A stretch of 64,000 nt of DNA, taken from the NCBI GenBank assembly GCA_023515745.1, contig JALECJ010000258.1, positions 748,501 to 812,500 on the forward strand, read 5' to 3'. Under the pieces are notes generated by a model. The model was not told the origin of the DNA. It saw nothing but the letters and a program-made list of their open reading frames with translations, and made no database searches. Within the stretch, counting starts at the first letter, position 1. The number at the start of each line of letters is the position of its first letter. Origin of the DNA: Amoeboaphelidium protococcarum (taxonomy: Eukaryota > Aphelidiomycota > Aphelidea). Both the position numbers and the translations under genes were made by a program. Positions 13,106 to 24,432 of the stretch are shown piece after piece.

Positions 13106-13594
13106 GCATGTGGGGCGATTGTTACTGCATTATTCGCAGTATTTGTCCCTGCTCTTTAATTATGATCGTAGTAAAATACTCTGAATAAAGGTGTATAACA
13201 AGTACTTTTAATCAAATCACTGTGAAAACTATTTCTATTTCCTTAACAGCTGGAGATTATCAGAATAGTTGTAGAGCAGCTTATTATCACACTAGTACTC
13301 CCGACGCGTCTATATGGTTATTCAGTACATTCGCTAACTTCTTAGATATTCGCTATATACCATTTAAACAACTCACAGCAGTTAGCGAATGCGTAGCATG
13401 AGCATTGATGTTGTATGGGTGAGCCGGCTAATATATAGATTATAAGGGTCTTGTTCTCTGAAGGTCCTGTTGCATTGACGGCAAGAGTCCAAATTTCCCT
13501 TTAGATATTAGCACTTGATTGTTCACCTAGTACCAGCTGTTGAAGATATTCCTGTAGATCGTTCATTGCAGAGGCCATATGATGATTAAGGCCG
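13106..13594. other. Intergenic sequence downstream of XPO5 with a possible copia relic tail
   Basis: 3' flank of XPO5. From about 13400 to 13600 the minus strand is open in another frame than the gag remnant beside it (DDGLNHHMASAMNDLQEY, then NATGPSENKTLIIYIL), so it may be eroded sequence of the same copia-like element. No conserved protease or integrase motif is convincing. Confidence 0.3.
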
Positions 13595-14676
13595 TCATCG
13601 GTAGGGAAACTCTACTTAGGCAATGCAGATGCAAGAGTATAGCGTGGAAATATCTTGGGCTTCCCCTTTTGCATTATTTAAATCTTTCATGACTTTAGTT
13701 TCTAGCTTTATTGCCTTGTCAGATTTCTTGTTACCATTGCTCTTCTTCTTTTTAGACTTGTCAGCTTTACGATTGCGCGGTCCTTGGCCTTCAGTACCGC
13801 CGCCTTTCGCCCAACAATTTGCATGTTCATGACCAGTCTTATTACAGTTAGAGCACTTCAACTTGGACTTGACAGACTATCCAGAATGAGCAACCATGGC
13901 TTAAGACTTGTTCAGTTTACTAACGTCAATTTCATCTTCAATCAGGATTTGACGTAGTCCAGCAAAACTCATATCACTTGGCTTAATCAACTTCAGGTTA
14001 CGAGCAAAATCCGTATAACCATCAACAACCATCAACTAGTTTATAATAGCCTGCATAAGATCACTTTCTGAACATGTCCCACCATATTTCAGAATCTCAG
14101 CTTAGATATCCTTTATCTTAGCCAAATACTTCAAGACAGATCCTTCAGTCTTGATAGTAGCATCTTTCAGCTTTTAGGTCTTCTTGCTGATAAACGAAGC
14201 ACTTTGCTACAGACACATATCCTCAAGGGCATACCACGCCTCCGAGGCTGAACTCGCCTGCTGAACAGCTTGTTTGAACTCCTGACACACGTGCTTGCCA
14301 ATAATCGCCTTTGCCTTACGATCTTCCTTTTGGGGCCACGCGCTTTAAGCATTATTGTCATCGGCATAATTCATAGTACCACCTTAAGCAGCCGCAAATG
14401 AATATTAGCTTTCACCTTGACCACCATCTTGATTACCACGAGGAGTCATCGGCGTCATGATAGGTCTAGAAGCCTTAACATAGCCAGTGGAGGATCTTCT
14501 CTACTGCTGCTTTTTATGATACTCTATGAGATGACGCGTGTTAATGTCAGGATCAACTCTACATGCCATAAGTCCATCTCTATTAGGTGCCATTCTATCT
14601 TGCGACACCACGCGATATAATTTTCCTAATCAAGAGGTTCGCATGCCAGCTTAACTTGTGCAGATACTTTGACCAT
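13595..14676 (-). pseudogene. Copia-type (Ty1/copia) Gag remnant, frameshifted
   Basis: Minus strand. From ATG 14676 the frame reads NYIAWCRKIEWHLIEMDLWH, the UBN2-like start of copia gag polyproteins (family NYxxWxxxM...LxxxxLWxxV), then runs out of frame. The downstream part is one base out of phase and carries a typical Gag helix region (KAIIGKHVCQEFKQAVQQA, EAWYALEDMCLQQS, KLKDATIKTEGSVLKYL) and a zinc knuckle CSNCNKTGHEHANC (CX2CX4HX4C) followed by a Lys-rich tail, ending at TGA 13595-13597. In an intact copia element protease, integrase and RT would follow; none is seen. The frame change and lack of pol mark it as a truncated relic. TAG/TAA serve as Gln inside it, as in host genes. Confidence 0.7.
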
Positions 14677-14814
14677 ATTGCTTTCGACTGTTAATCTATT
14701 GAAAGTAAAATCGATTTGCTTTCTTGACACTATCTACTTTCAATACTAGTCCCGTTGTTGATAATTGCACACACACACACAACTCGTACATATTCAGACA
14801 TGAGAAATCATCAA

Positions 14815-15225
14815 TCACATATGATCCTGAAGAATGGATTTAGTAGCCTTCGAAGTGGCAGATGGGGCCTTGAATCTCTTAACAAAGTCGGGATAATAGC
14901 TTTCCAACTAGTCCATAAAGAGTCTTATGGGCTGAACGTTGCTTTTACTCAGAGAGTTAAGCCTTTTGGCAGGTATGTATCTAACTCAATCACATGCGTA
15001 TTATGCAATATCGCACTTTTTTAATTATGCCGCTAATTTCAGAGGTTAGAATGTGATGTGACAACGAGTTGCCAACTTCAGCTCAATTGAAAACTACTTG
15101 GACATAATATATTAACCATATTGAATCATTTAAAGCAACCAGCTAATGCGCAGAGCAAATAATTGGTGTGCTGAGAGATACTTCGGCGAAAAGATACTGT
15201 AATCAACCATTTCAGTAAAATACAT
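14815..15225 (-). CDS. Small unrecognised gene; one TGA in frame, probably inside an intron
   Basis: The minus strand from ATG 15225 is open for 79 codons (MYFTEMVDYSIFSPKYLSAH ...), meets TGA at 14986-14988, and stays open in the same frame to TGA 14815-14817. The second half (VRYIPAKRLNSLSKSNVQPI, then LFMDQLESYYPDFVKRFKAP) looks like genuine protein. The TGA falls within the bases GATTGAG, which could be the end of an intron (GAG acceptor), with GT donors available 60-90 nt upstream. The alternative is a disabled gene. I recognise no family. The plus-strand frame over the same bases is less protein-like. Confidence 0.35.
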
Positions 15226-15300
15226 CTAATATGAAAATTCAAATTTTAATCAATCACTCAATTCACAAATTTAAAACGGGCTGATTCATTTAGTTACGGT

Positions 15301-15559
15301 TCATGGAAGTTCAGCAAAAGTCTTCTTAGGAGGAGGTCCCTTTTACAAATGATTTGGATTCTTCACATACAAGCCTTCAGGAGAGGAGCACTTTGAAGGA
15401 GACCACTTCGACTTGCTTGGTGTTGGGGGATTGGCCAGCTACACTCAACGATCGCATAACGTAATAATAATTGTTCATCACTAAAACATGAGACAAAGTA
15501 CAACATACCTTTTCAAAATATGCGCGCAATTAAGACGGAGATTGAGATTATGAATCCAT
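15301..15559 (-). CDS. Small spliced protein of unknown function, 62 aa
   Basis: Exon 1 is 15559-15509 (MDSQSQSPSQLRAYFEK). A 70-nt intron with a perfect GTATGT donor and GTGTAG acceptor (15508-15439) leads to exon 2, 15438-15301, ending in TGA. The product is 62 aa: a Ser/Pro/Lys-rich middle (TPSKSKWSPSKCSSPEG) and a conserved-looking tail (GLYVKNPNHLQKGPPPKKTF). The SPSK and SSPEG sites resemble proline-directed phosphorylation sites. No domain or membrane segment is visible. The clean intron with the local consensus makes a real gene likely although the protein is short. It lies between the candidate small gene and MTR4, all on the minus strand. Confidence 0.55.
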
Positions 15560-15772
15560 TTTGATGTAACTGCTATATATACTATAAGATCGCAGTAAGA
15601 TATAGAAAAGTAATTAGAAGGAGGGTAGTGATAGGAGCCGCCGTATTTATTAAGGGGCCGCCACCTTCTGAGAAGTGGTCAAGTGATCACTGTCGAAAAT
15701 GTAAAGCAGTAGACGCCACACTGGGAATAACATAGAAAGTTTTAAACAGCAAAACGACTCTATATAATATTA

Positions 15773-18700
15773 TCACAAGTATAAACTGGCAGCGAATACA
15801 ATGTCGCGTCTAATCTTGTCACCACACTCGGTAAATTTCTCCTCCAAGTGCTGATTTCCAATCTACTTTGAAGCCGCCACCATCTGGCGTAGCAACTCTT
15901 CCAGCCGACGAATAATCCTAATTACACTACCTTCAAAGATGTCTGTCATTTTGCAGATTTCACTGAATTTGGCTCCATCAGCCCACGCATAGAGAGCGTT
16001 GACCATATCAGTTCTGAAATCATTCACGTACTGTTCAGGGTCAATCTGCAAAAGGCACTCCACGGATAGTTATGCAACTTTACGCGCCGTATCCTTCAAC
16101 AATCTCACACAGTCAACCATCTCTGATCTCAGCACAACTTCATTGTTGGACCGTTCCTAAGTGACAATACAAGATAGAAGGGCCACAATTTGTGGTATGG
16201 ACAGATCATTAAAGGCACCATTGAACAGCAGTTCACCAATGACCAGCTCATCGCCAGTTGTAATTTCACAAGCTATTCTTCCTTTCAGGCTGACCAGATC
16301 GCGCTCGTCCAGATACTCAAGTCGCCTGAGGATATCGATTCTATGCCTCAGCTCATCCAATTGTAATATGGACTGAGTATCATCCAAAGTCTTTTACAAA
16401 GCATCATGCTTCTTTTTCAGATCCATTTTGTGCAGGTAGTTCTGATAATCTTGGTGCAGTTACGGATCTCTTTCACCGGCAATTCCATAAGCATTATTAG
16501 CAACAATCTCACCATGCATTTTTATATCATTGAGCAGCTGATTGAAAGTATCATCTTTGATATTCATATCCTTCACAGGATCCAGCAATGGGACAGAGCC
16601 ATCAAATCTGCGGCAAACTTCATCTACAGTGGCACCAACTTGCCCTCTAGATAGGGAACTGTTTAAATCTTTAGGTAGATGTATTTTGACGCTAGAAATG
16701 TTGCAGATGTCCCTCAGGTTGATGACCATGAGCATAACTTCAGTCCGATTAGATGAGGATGAGGAATAACTATCAGTAACGGCAACAGCAGCAGGCGGAT
16801 AATCTCCATCAGATGAGACTTTTTGAGGATTAGACACGTCACACTTGGCCAGGATATCAACAAGATACACAATTTCATCATCACGACCTTTTCTCTTCAC
16901 AGTCTTCTTATTACAATTAACAACTGTACACCAGCCATAATTAAGCAATTATTGACCGTTGTCAATAGACTTTTTAACTTCCACCAATCGGCCAGGCTTA
17001 ATAAATGGTAAGCAGTAATCAGGATGGGTGATAACAGCTCTAAATTGATCGTAAAGCTACAGCACTTTCTATGAGGCATCACAATACTCTTTGACGACAT
17101 CCTCACTGTCAATCTAAAGCGATTCCATTTCTGACCGTAAGGATTAGACTTATTCCAATAGATGCGGAACATTATCGCTGTGCTAATACTGATAGAATGA
17201 TCGCTCCAACATGTACTGTGGACTTAGACCTTCAATGCGCATGAGGTTAAGAATCATTGAGTAAGTGAGATGGTATGCCGAGTTCAGGACATCTGGCTCA
17301 CCTTTGAGCATAGTCTTGGCCACATCGGGTTCCAGCTTCTTACCAACCATCATTATAACTATACCTCTGTCATCAAGACCACGTCTACCAGCTCTGCCTG
17401 ACATTTGAATATATTCTCCACTACCAAGCGGACGAGTCTGAGCACCATCAAACTTTTCAACAGAAGTGAACACTACTGTCTTGGCTGGCATATTGAGACC
17501 AATGGAGAATGTCTCCGTGGCAAATAATACTTTAATCAGTCCTTCCTAGAACAGAATCTCGATAACTTCTTTCAAAATCTGCAAGAGACCAGAGTGATGG
17601 ATACCAATACCACGTTGGAGAAGAGGTAGAAGGTGCAAAATTTAAGGCAATTACTGATCATCTTCAGATAGACCAGCCATGGCATTCTTGTAAATTTCAG
17701 ACACCAACTCCTTCTCTGTATCATTGTTGAAGTCGAGTTTAGACAGCTGCATAGCATATCCTTCACACTCTCTCTTACTGAAGCTGAAAACAATCACCGG
17801 CTAATAATTACGAAGCCAAATCATCTTCATCAACTTGAACAAGTCCGAGTCTCGACTTAGATCCTTTTTACCTCCTTTGCGACCACGTGCAGCATTAGCT
17901 TTGCCATCAGTAACAGTTGTCTGCACATTGGCGATGGCCTTGGCAAAGTTCTCCTCTTTAAAAGTTCCCTTCTCATCGACACACAAGTGAATACCATCAC
18001 CACCTTATGGAAATACATACTACACATTAAACACAAATTAGTATCTATTAAGAACTTAGAACTTGTGCTTATGCATCTATTCTCTCTCCTCAATCATTAA
18101 ACAATTACTCCATCAAAATAGCGTCAATTATAGAACAGAGTATACTCAGAATAACTATGACATATAAATGCTGCATCACTGCAAAGACTAAATACAAGCC
18201 TTGAAGCAGTTAGCTCCATAATAGTTTTCATCACTGTAAACACCACTCCATGATAAGACTATCATTATGAGAGGAGAGAGATAGACACAGCACACATGTA
18301 TAGAGAATACTTACATGTTATAGAGGCACAGGTCGGAAATTGGTGTAAACAACGTGACAAGGTTAGTTATGAGTCTTGCAAATCCACTCAGCAAACTACT
18401 TGGCATTAGGAATAGTGGCAGAGAGGAATACATATCGCACCTTGTGAGGTAGTAGAATAATAGACTCCTCCCACACCACACCTCGCTCCTTGTCGCGCAT
18501 GTAGTGAATCTCATCAAATATGACCCAGGCAACTTCACGCATAACCTCAGAGCCGCGATACATCATTGAGCGCAAAATTTCAGTAGTCATCACCAGGAGC
18601 GAGGCTGATGGATTAATAGTAACATCTCCAGTCATAAGGCCAACATCTCCAAACTCTTCGGCCATTTCTCTATATTTTTGATTAGATAGAGCCTACATTT

Positions 18701-19669
18701 GAATAATAGGAGTTAGTATATCGTTAATAGATAATCACACACACACATCCCTGATTAATGGTATAATTGAGAACATTCAGAGCTGTTCCAATATAGTCTG
18801 ATACACGCAGATACATAACAGATAGTCAATAGTCAGAAGGAACAATTGATATATGAATTTCATCGCCGTCTAAATAGCAATAAAGTATGGCTCATGAAGA
18901 ACGCAGTATTCGTCATCATTCAATTGACTATCTGTTATAATGTATATAAGGTACATGGCGTTACAGCTATATACAGTAGTTAAGGAATCTAACAGACAAG
19001 ACACTCAATCAATACTCACCAACAGGATATAACCGTGTGTGTGTTAATGAAAAGACTTACCTTTATAGGACTAGTGTATATAACGCGCTACTTCTACTTA
19101 AGAGCAGCAGATATAGCATACTCTGCTACCACAGTCTTACCAGCACTGGTATGAGCAGCAACGAGGACACTTTCATTACGCTCAATACTCGCAATGGCAG
19201 TCTATTAGAAAGGATCGAGAGTGAAGGGATACGATTTGGCAGGAGGATCCCACGGAATGTGCTGATTCATCGGAACATAAGCATAGCCAGGAGGAATAGC
19301 AACATCGTGCCTGATAGCGTGCTGCAGCTTGATAGTCTCCTACTGCTCCTTACTAGACATGATCTTTCCAGTCTCGGCATCAACCTTTGCCTACTGGAAC
19401 TGACTCTCTGCCTCAGTCTCGAAATAGTCACCAACCACTGCAGCTTCTTTAGATTGATGAGCATTGTTAGCAGCCTGTTATTATTATTATTGATTAACAG
19501 TGGATCGCTACTTTTTGAGAGCAGACTATTATGATTAGCCAGCAATTGTATGTTCAGAGTCACCATCATGTACGCGTTTCTTATCACCAGATGGCACTTA
19601 CTTACCAGCAGGCACCTTCTGATTCAACTACGGCTATCCATCTTCAACATCAGAATCATCCGCAAACAT
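15773..19669 (-). CDS. MTR4: MTR4-like exosome RNA helicase (Ski2 family), three exons, 1077 aa
   Basis: Exons 19669-19061, 18692-18315 and 18019-15773 (stop TGA); introns of 368 and 295 nt begin GTAAGT and end TGTAG. The length, 1077 aa, equals yeast Mtr4 (1073). An acidic, Gln-rich N-terminus is followed by motif [12 protein letters not shown] (~residue 180), [14 protein letters not shown] (Ia), DEIHYMRD (DExH box, ~263), SATIPNA (III), [37 protein letters not shown] and [15 protein letters not shown] (VI, ~532). The Mtr4-type arch insertion and C-terminal helical domain follow. [18 protein letters not shown], just after exon 3 begins, is diagnostic for Mtr4/Skiv2l2. The enzyme unwinds RNA for the nuclear exosome, including 5.8S rRNA 3' processing and snoRNA trimming. 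A run of six Gln codons (CAA TAA TAA TAA TAA CAG) lies near residue 60. Both introns hold snoRNA candidates on the same strand. Confidence 0.92.
18140..18241 (-). ncRNA. Candidate C/D-box snoRNA in MTR4 intron 2 (LSU rRNA guide)
   Basis: Minus strand, inside the 295-nt intron. Box C GTGATGA is at 18228-18234, box D CTGA at 18146-18149 and a C'-like GTGATGC at 18173-18179. A terminal stem of 6 bp with one mismatch (GTTTAC with GTATAC) closes the ends. The 12 nt directly upstream of box D read GTCATAGTTATT and pair with AGUAACUAUGAC of LSU rRNA, a universally conserved segment as I recall it, with one G-U pair. By the box D +5 rule the methylated base would be the second A of GUAAC. Intron-hosted position, same strand and box spacing fit the class. 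Box D' is not clear. Confidence 0.65.
18815..18938 (-). ncRNA. Candidate C/D-box snoRNA in MTR4 intron 1 (5.8S rRNA guide) with 16-bp external stem
   Basis: Minus strand, inside the 368-nt intron. Box C ATGATGA is at 18913-18919, box D CTGA at 18833-18836 and a C'-like CGATGA at 18860-18865. A perfect 16-bp inverted repeat (18815-18830 with 18923-18938) brackets the core, as external stems do in intronic snoRNAs that need help pairing their ends. A 13-nt segment, CTGCGTTCTTCAT, is exactly complementary to ATGAAGAACGCAG of 5.8S rRNA (plus strand 18894-18906). If the ATGA at 18892-18895 acts as box D', the +5 rule places the methylation on the A of GAAGAAC that corresponds to plant 5.8S Am47. 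Confidence 0.75.
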
Positions 19670-19924
19670 GACTAGAGTGTAAAATTGATATAAAAAGTAT
19701 AGTAGAATAGCAGTCTAATAAGAACTGTGAGATGATATAATTGCTATAGAATGAGGTGAATCTGGTAGGTGTACAAGCAAATAGAAGAAAAACATGAAAA
19801 ATGAAAATCCCAAAAAGCTTTCGGTTGTCGATCATCATTCGGCCCTCTCTGTTCTGCTCTGATCAATTCAGTAAGTGAGAAGGTACGAATATCATTAAAT
19901 TTGTTTAGTTAATTGCGAATTCAA

Positions 19925-20670
19925 ATGTCGCGTCTAAAGAGCTAAAATAAATGGGGAAATAAAGACAAGAATGCTGATTTACAGCCTCAAGGACCTCGAT
20001 AAACGTATCCAGTAAGTCAATTTAATTGATTGTAGTGATATTAACAAGAAAATAGCTCATGTAATAATTAGTGTAGCCAATTGATTTTGTGCCAGATGTA
20101 TCTCTAGATCAACTCAGACAAGAGGTGCAGTGGTAAATGGAATTGGTGGAACAGTGGCGATAGAGTCCATTTTACACATTTATAGATTAACAGAAACAAC
20201 AATAGATCAAGACTAATAATAATAATAAAGTGGAACGATACTCTGACATGTTTCGCGTCAAAGAGCTAGAGAGGCGGCCGTTGGACCAAGTCGTGGCAGG
20301 TTAGAGTTTATTCCCGACAGAGTTGTTTGTTGCCGCGTCAGCTCAACGGCGGATGAAGTAACAGCAGTAGGCGCGTTTCGGACAGCTCGATATGATGAAG
20401 GCACTGAACGATACTGTGGCACAGGCGCGCTAAGGTGGTGGATCTACTGCATAATCTGCAGGTGGTCGCAAGAATACATAAAGTGGCGGTGGTGATGAGT
20501 AGGATAATGGACAAGGGGTGGATGATGAAGATGATGATTAGCAATAATAGCAAGAAGAGGAGTTGGATATATCAGATGAAGAGGAGGAGAATGATTACAT
20601 AGAGTCCTACTTTGATAATGGCGAAGGAGATGATTTATCTGACGATGGTGACAATGATGCTTCATACTGA
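19925..20670 (+). CDS. RPC31: RNA polymerase III subunit RPC7/Rpc31-like, two exons, 226 aa
   Basis: Exon 1 is 19925-20011; a 65-nt intron (GTAAGT ... GTGTAG) precedes exon 2, 20077-20670 (TGA). Across the splice the sequence is TYPPIDFVPDV, matching the RPC7 N-terminal motif (YPPxxxP), followed by a helical segment and a basic region with VKELERRPLDQV. The last ~60 residues are highly acidic and end in ENDYIESYFDNGEGDDLSDD, the signature of the Rpc31/RPC7 tail (DYxxxYFDNGED). The family helps RNA polymerase III initiate by contacting TFIIIB. Length is close to yeast Rpc31 (251 aa). The gene diverges from MTR4 with about 255 bp between start codons. Confidence 0.8.
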
Positions 20671-20967
20671 GTGTATAGATATTATACGATTATTATATGT
20701 ACATATCATTTATTTACTCCCCCTTATCTGCTAATCTTATACAGTAATATGCTAAGAGATTCGTTTCAAACGGGCGCGTTTCATTAATGTTTAGTCTTTA
20801 GTTTCGCTCGCTCGCTCGTTCATTGTCTCGTTGTTTGTTTTTCCTCTTTTCATTTCACACTTCAAAAGCATAGTTTGTATGGTAACTGATAAAGGGGTGC
20901 TTTAGTGCTGTAGTTCTCTTTGTATAAAAATTTTAGATAAATTGATAATACATTTGTATATATATTT

Positions 20968-23900
20968 ATGGGGAATATATTCAGTGGAAAGAAGCATTAT
21001 AAAGAGTCTGTGGGAAAACCGATTGCGGATGGAAGTCTGCTGTCTCCGCATGAATTACCGCCAATGCCGCCGGTGGAGGAGCTGAATACGTTATTCGATG
21101 CCATGTTGGAAGATTTGAATCTTGGCCGTGATAAGAAGGAAGCAATGAGACAGTTTCCAGCTGAGAGAAAGTGGATGATTGTGCAGGCGCATATCAATGA
21201 ACGTAAGGGGAATAGCTCAGAGAATGATTATGAGTAGATTATCACACAGTTGCGAAATGAGCCTACAACATAACTGTTATCAGATTTGGTGGTGTCTCTA
21301 CGTGCGAGGCCCATCAGGTGGATTATGAAGTTTGTAGAGAATGAAGGTCTGACTCTATTGCTGAATTATTTGAGTAGTATGGAACAGCGGGATACTGTGA
21401 GTAAGAAGGATATCGAGCATGAAGAGTTGTGTATAAAGTGTCTGAAATCTCTCATGAATAATAATGCCGGATTAAGTCATGTCATGGCTCATCCAGAGTC
21501 TTTGCTTGTTATCACCCTCTCTATGCGATCACCATCTTTGAAGACGAGGACCTTGGTGTTGGAGATGTTGGCTGCCGTATGTCTCATACCTGGTGGGCAT
21601 AAACGTATCCTGGAATGTATGCGAAGATTTTAGCAGAAAATTGGTGAAAAGGCCAGATTTGAGACTGTTGTTAATTGTCTGGCGTATGATGTCACTATGC
21701 GAGGTGGCAATCTCAGTGGAAGTGTTAGTGGTCGGCCTGATGAAAAATTTGAGCGTATCATCGATTTGCAGATTGCTGCATTATCATTTATAAATTCCGT
21801 CATTAATGGTGGTCCCGGCAAGGATTTGGATTTCAGATTGAGCATGAGATGGGAGTTTATAAAGCTGGGTGTTGATGAAATTGTGGATCGATTGAGTGAG
21901 GCTGAACATGATTTCTTGGATCTGCAGCTGTCAGTGTTTTAAGATCGACAGGCTGCTGATGAGGAGGAGCTGGCCAAGCGTTATGATTACGCTTTCTCAT
22001 AAGGCGGCAAGTCTGTAGATGGAGTTGATGATGCAGAAGAAGTATTTAGAGTATTAAACAATAGTCTCAAGAATACAAGATCATACACCTACTTTCTCGG
22101 GTCTCTGAAGCATGCACTCCTGGTGCCATAAAATCCATTGAAGTTGACCAAGTACTGGACAATTATTGAGCTTCTGACCAAATAGATTATCTTGCAGAAA
22201 GATGGTCAAGATGTAGATCCTGATTTTGCCGCGATTAAGATTGACCGTGATTAGCTAATTAATGATATGGCCGATTCAGACAAGGTGCGTGATGCTGAGG
22301 ATAAGATGAAGAAGCAGTCTGATCGCGCTAATAAAGCTGTCAAGGAAGTTGAATCTTAAAAGGAGACTTTTATGAAAGAACTATCCAAGGCTGAGGAGAC
22401 TGTCAAGGCCAAGACGAAGCGGGAGGAGGAATTGAACACTGATCTGGTTAATCATAAGAAGGAATTGGCGAGACTTGAAAATCTGCTGAAAGAACGTTTC
22501 GCTAATAATGATGCCATCCTGCAGGCTATCAAGGATAGTTCTCTGGTAACAGCTGGTTCTGGAGGTGGCGGATCATCTTCCGGTGCTGGTGGTGATAAAG
22601 CATCGTCGTCTGATTCCGCAAGTCCTAGTAGCTCAACACAGTCGGAAGCTGTTGTCCCTTCAGGTCCACCACCTCCACCTCCGCCGGCTCCTCCTGGAAT
22701 GTCTGGTGCTCCTCCGCCGCCGCCAGCTCCGGGCATGGGTGGTGCACCTCCTCCACCTCCTTTCGGATAAGCAGCTAGTGCGATGCCGGGCGGACTCCCA
22801 GCTAAAAAGAACAAATTGTCCCAGAAGCCGTTGAAACCTCTCCAATGGACGAAAGTAAATAATGCTGAGATTGCAGATACCGTATGGAAACAGTTGGATG
22901 ATGCTCCTGTTCATAAGAGGATGAATTATGACACTTTTGAGTCTCTGTTCAGTGCATTTTAGAAGAAGGATGTTGACCGCGCTGAAAGTAAGGCCAATTT
23001 ATCTTCAGCTCTATCGTCTGACAATGTCGCTGCAGAAGCTCCAAAGATTACAGTGCTCGACTCTAAGAGATCGCAGAATGTGAATATCCTTTTAAAATCT
23101 CTTAAATTACAATCTGAAGACATTAGACGCGGTATATTTAACGTCGACAGTAAACTTCTTCCACCATCACTGATCACTGAGCTGCTCAAAATTGTCCCAA
23201 CTGCTGATGAAGTGTAAATGCTCTAGCCTTTTGAGAATGATGTCCAGAATATGGCTGCTCCGGAGAAATTTTTCTGGGAACTTTCTCGCATCAATCGTTA
23301 CGGTGATAGAATTAAAGCTCTGTACGTGCGCGGCATGTACGATGAGTGGTGCGAAGATGCCAAGAGGATGATCAAGAGTTGGGTTATGGGATCGAAAGAG
23401 TTATAGACGAGTAAGAAGTTTAGAGAGTTGTTGCAGATTGTTCTCGCACTCGGTAACTATATGAACTCTGGCCAGAAAGGTGGTGCATATGGATACAAGT
23501 TGGAGTCTCTTCTCAAGCTAGGTGATGTTAGATCGACGATGGAGAACAGAAGGCATACTCTGCTACATTATCTGGTCGATCTTGTAGATTAGAATCTTAC
23601 CGATGCCAAAGGATGGTAGGATGAGCTGAAATCAGTCGAGTTGGCTGTGAAAGTTGAGCTTCCGGTTCTTCGATAGACTCTGGCTCAATTGAAGAATGGA
23701 ATTAAGGACATCAGTGTCTTATTGGACAATATTGCAAAGGATCCGCGAGATCCTACTGATAAATTCTCATCCGTGATGTCAGACTGGGTGAAAGGTGCGC
23801 AGAAAAAGTAAGAGCAGCTGGACAGTGCATTCAAGGATGCAGATGCTGCATACATTTCAGTCTGCAAATTGTTTTGTGAGGATGGTAAGACTGCTGTACC

Positions 23901-24432
23901 GTCCGAGTTCTTTGGAAAAGTGCAAGCATTTATCGCCGCGTATAATCAGTCAAAGGCTGACAATGAAGCATTCATCTAGAGATAGTTGGAGTTGGAGAAG
24001 AAAGAGAAGGAGAAGATGGAGCGTAATAAGATGATGACGTTGAAGAAGGGCGCGTAGAGCGGTGCAGCTGGCAAATCTGTTCTTGGTAATAGTAAAAATG
24101 ACGTTGACAATAATGGTGGTGATGCTGGTAAAGATGGCGAGTTGGATGATTTAATCTCGTCTATCAAGAGCGGTAAAGCGTTCATACACTCTGGATTCGC
24201 ACCTCAATAAAGAAAGAAGAGCAAAGCCCCTGCTCCCAGCAAGAATCTCGGTGATGCTCTTAGTAATGCTCTCCCTGGGAATGCCGGTATAAAGTCCACC
24301 TCCCAGACGGCAGCTACTTCTCCACCTCAACTGCCTCCTTCCAGAGATAGTGTCGATAAGAAATAGTAGCCTAGTAAGACTTAGCAAGTCGCCAACAAAT
24401 TAAGGCGAATCTCCATGTCCTCTAAAGATTGA
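20968..24432 (+). CDS. Diaphanous-related formin, 1154 aa
   Basis: One frame from ATG 20968 to TGA 24430-24432 without introns. Order: N-terminal GTPase-binding/FH3 armadillo region (residues ~20-430, with the ECIKCLKSLMNNNAG type of sequence typical of DRFs), a charged coiled coil (~430-520), a Ser-rich linker, an FH1 with proline runs (PPPPPPPAPPG, PPPPPAPGMGGAPPPPP; ~565-600), then FH2 starting KPLKPLQWTKV (~620) and including LGNYMNSGQKGGAYGYKLESL (split here for length: residues ~830-850), RHTLLHYLVDL and a post-FH2 coiled coil to ~1030. A basic, Ser-rich tail with a possible DAD follows. Formins nucleate and elongate actin under Rho control. TATATATT sits 5-12 bp before the ATG, and the preceding ~290-bp gap has GCTC repeats. 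Confidence 0.93.

Noticed and set aside
13540-13600. TDDGLNHHM as the copia protease DSGAxxHM motif
   Set aside because: The catalytic D-S/T-G is not present and it is in a different frame from the gag remnant.
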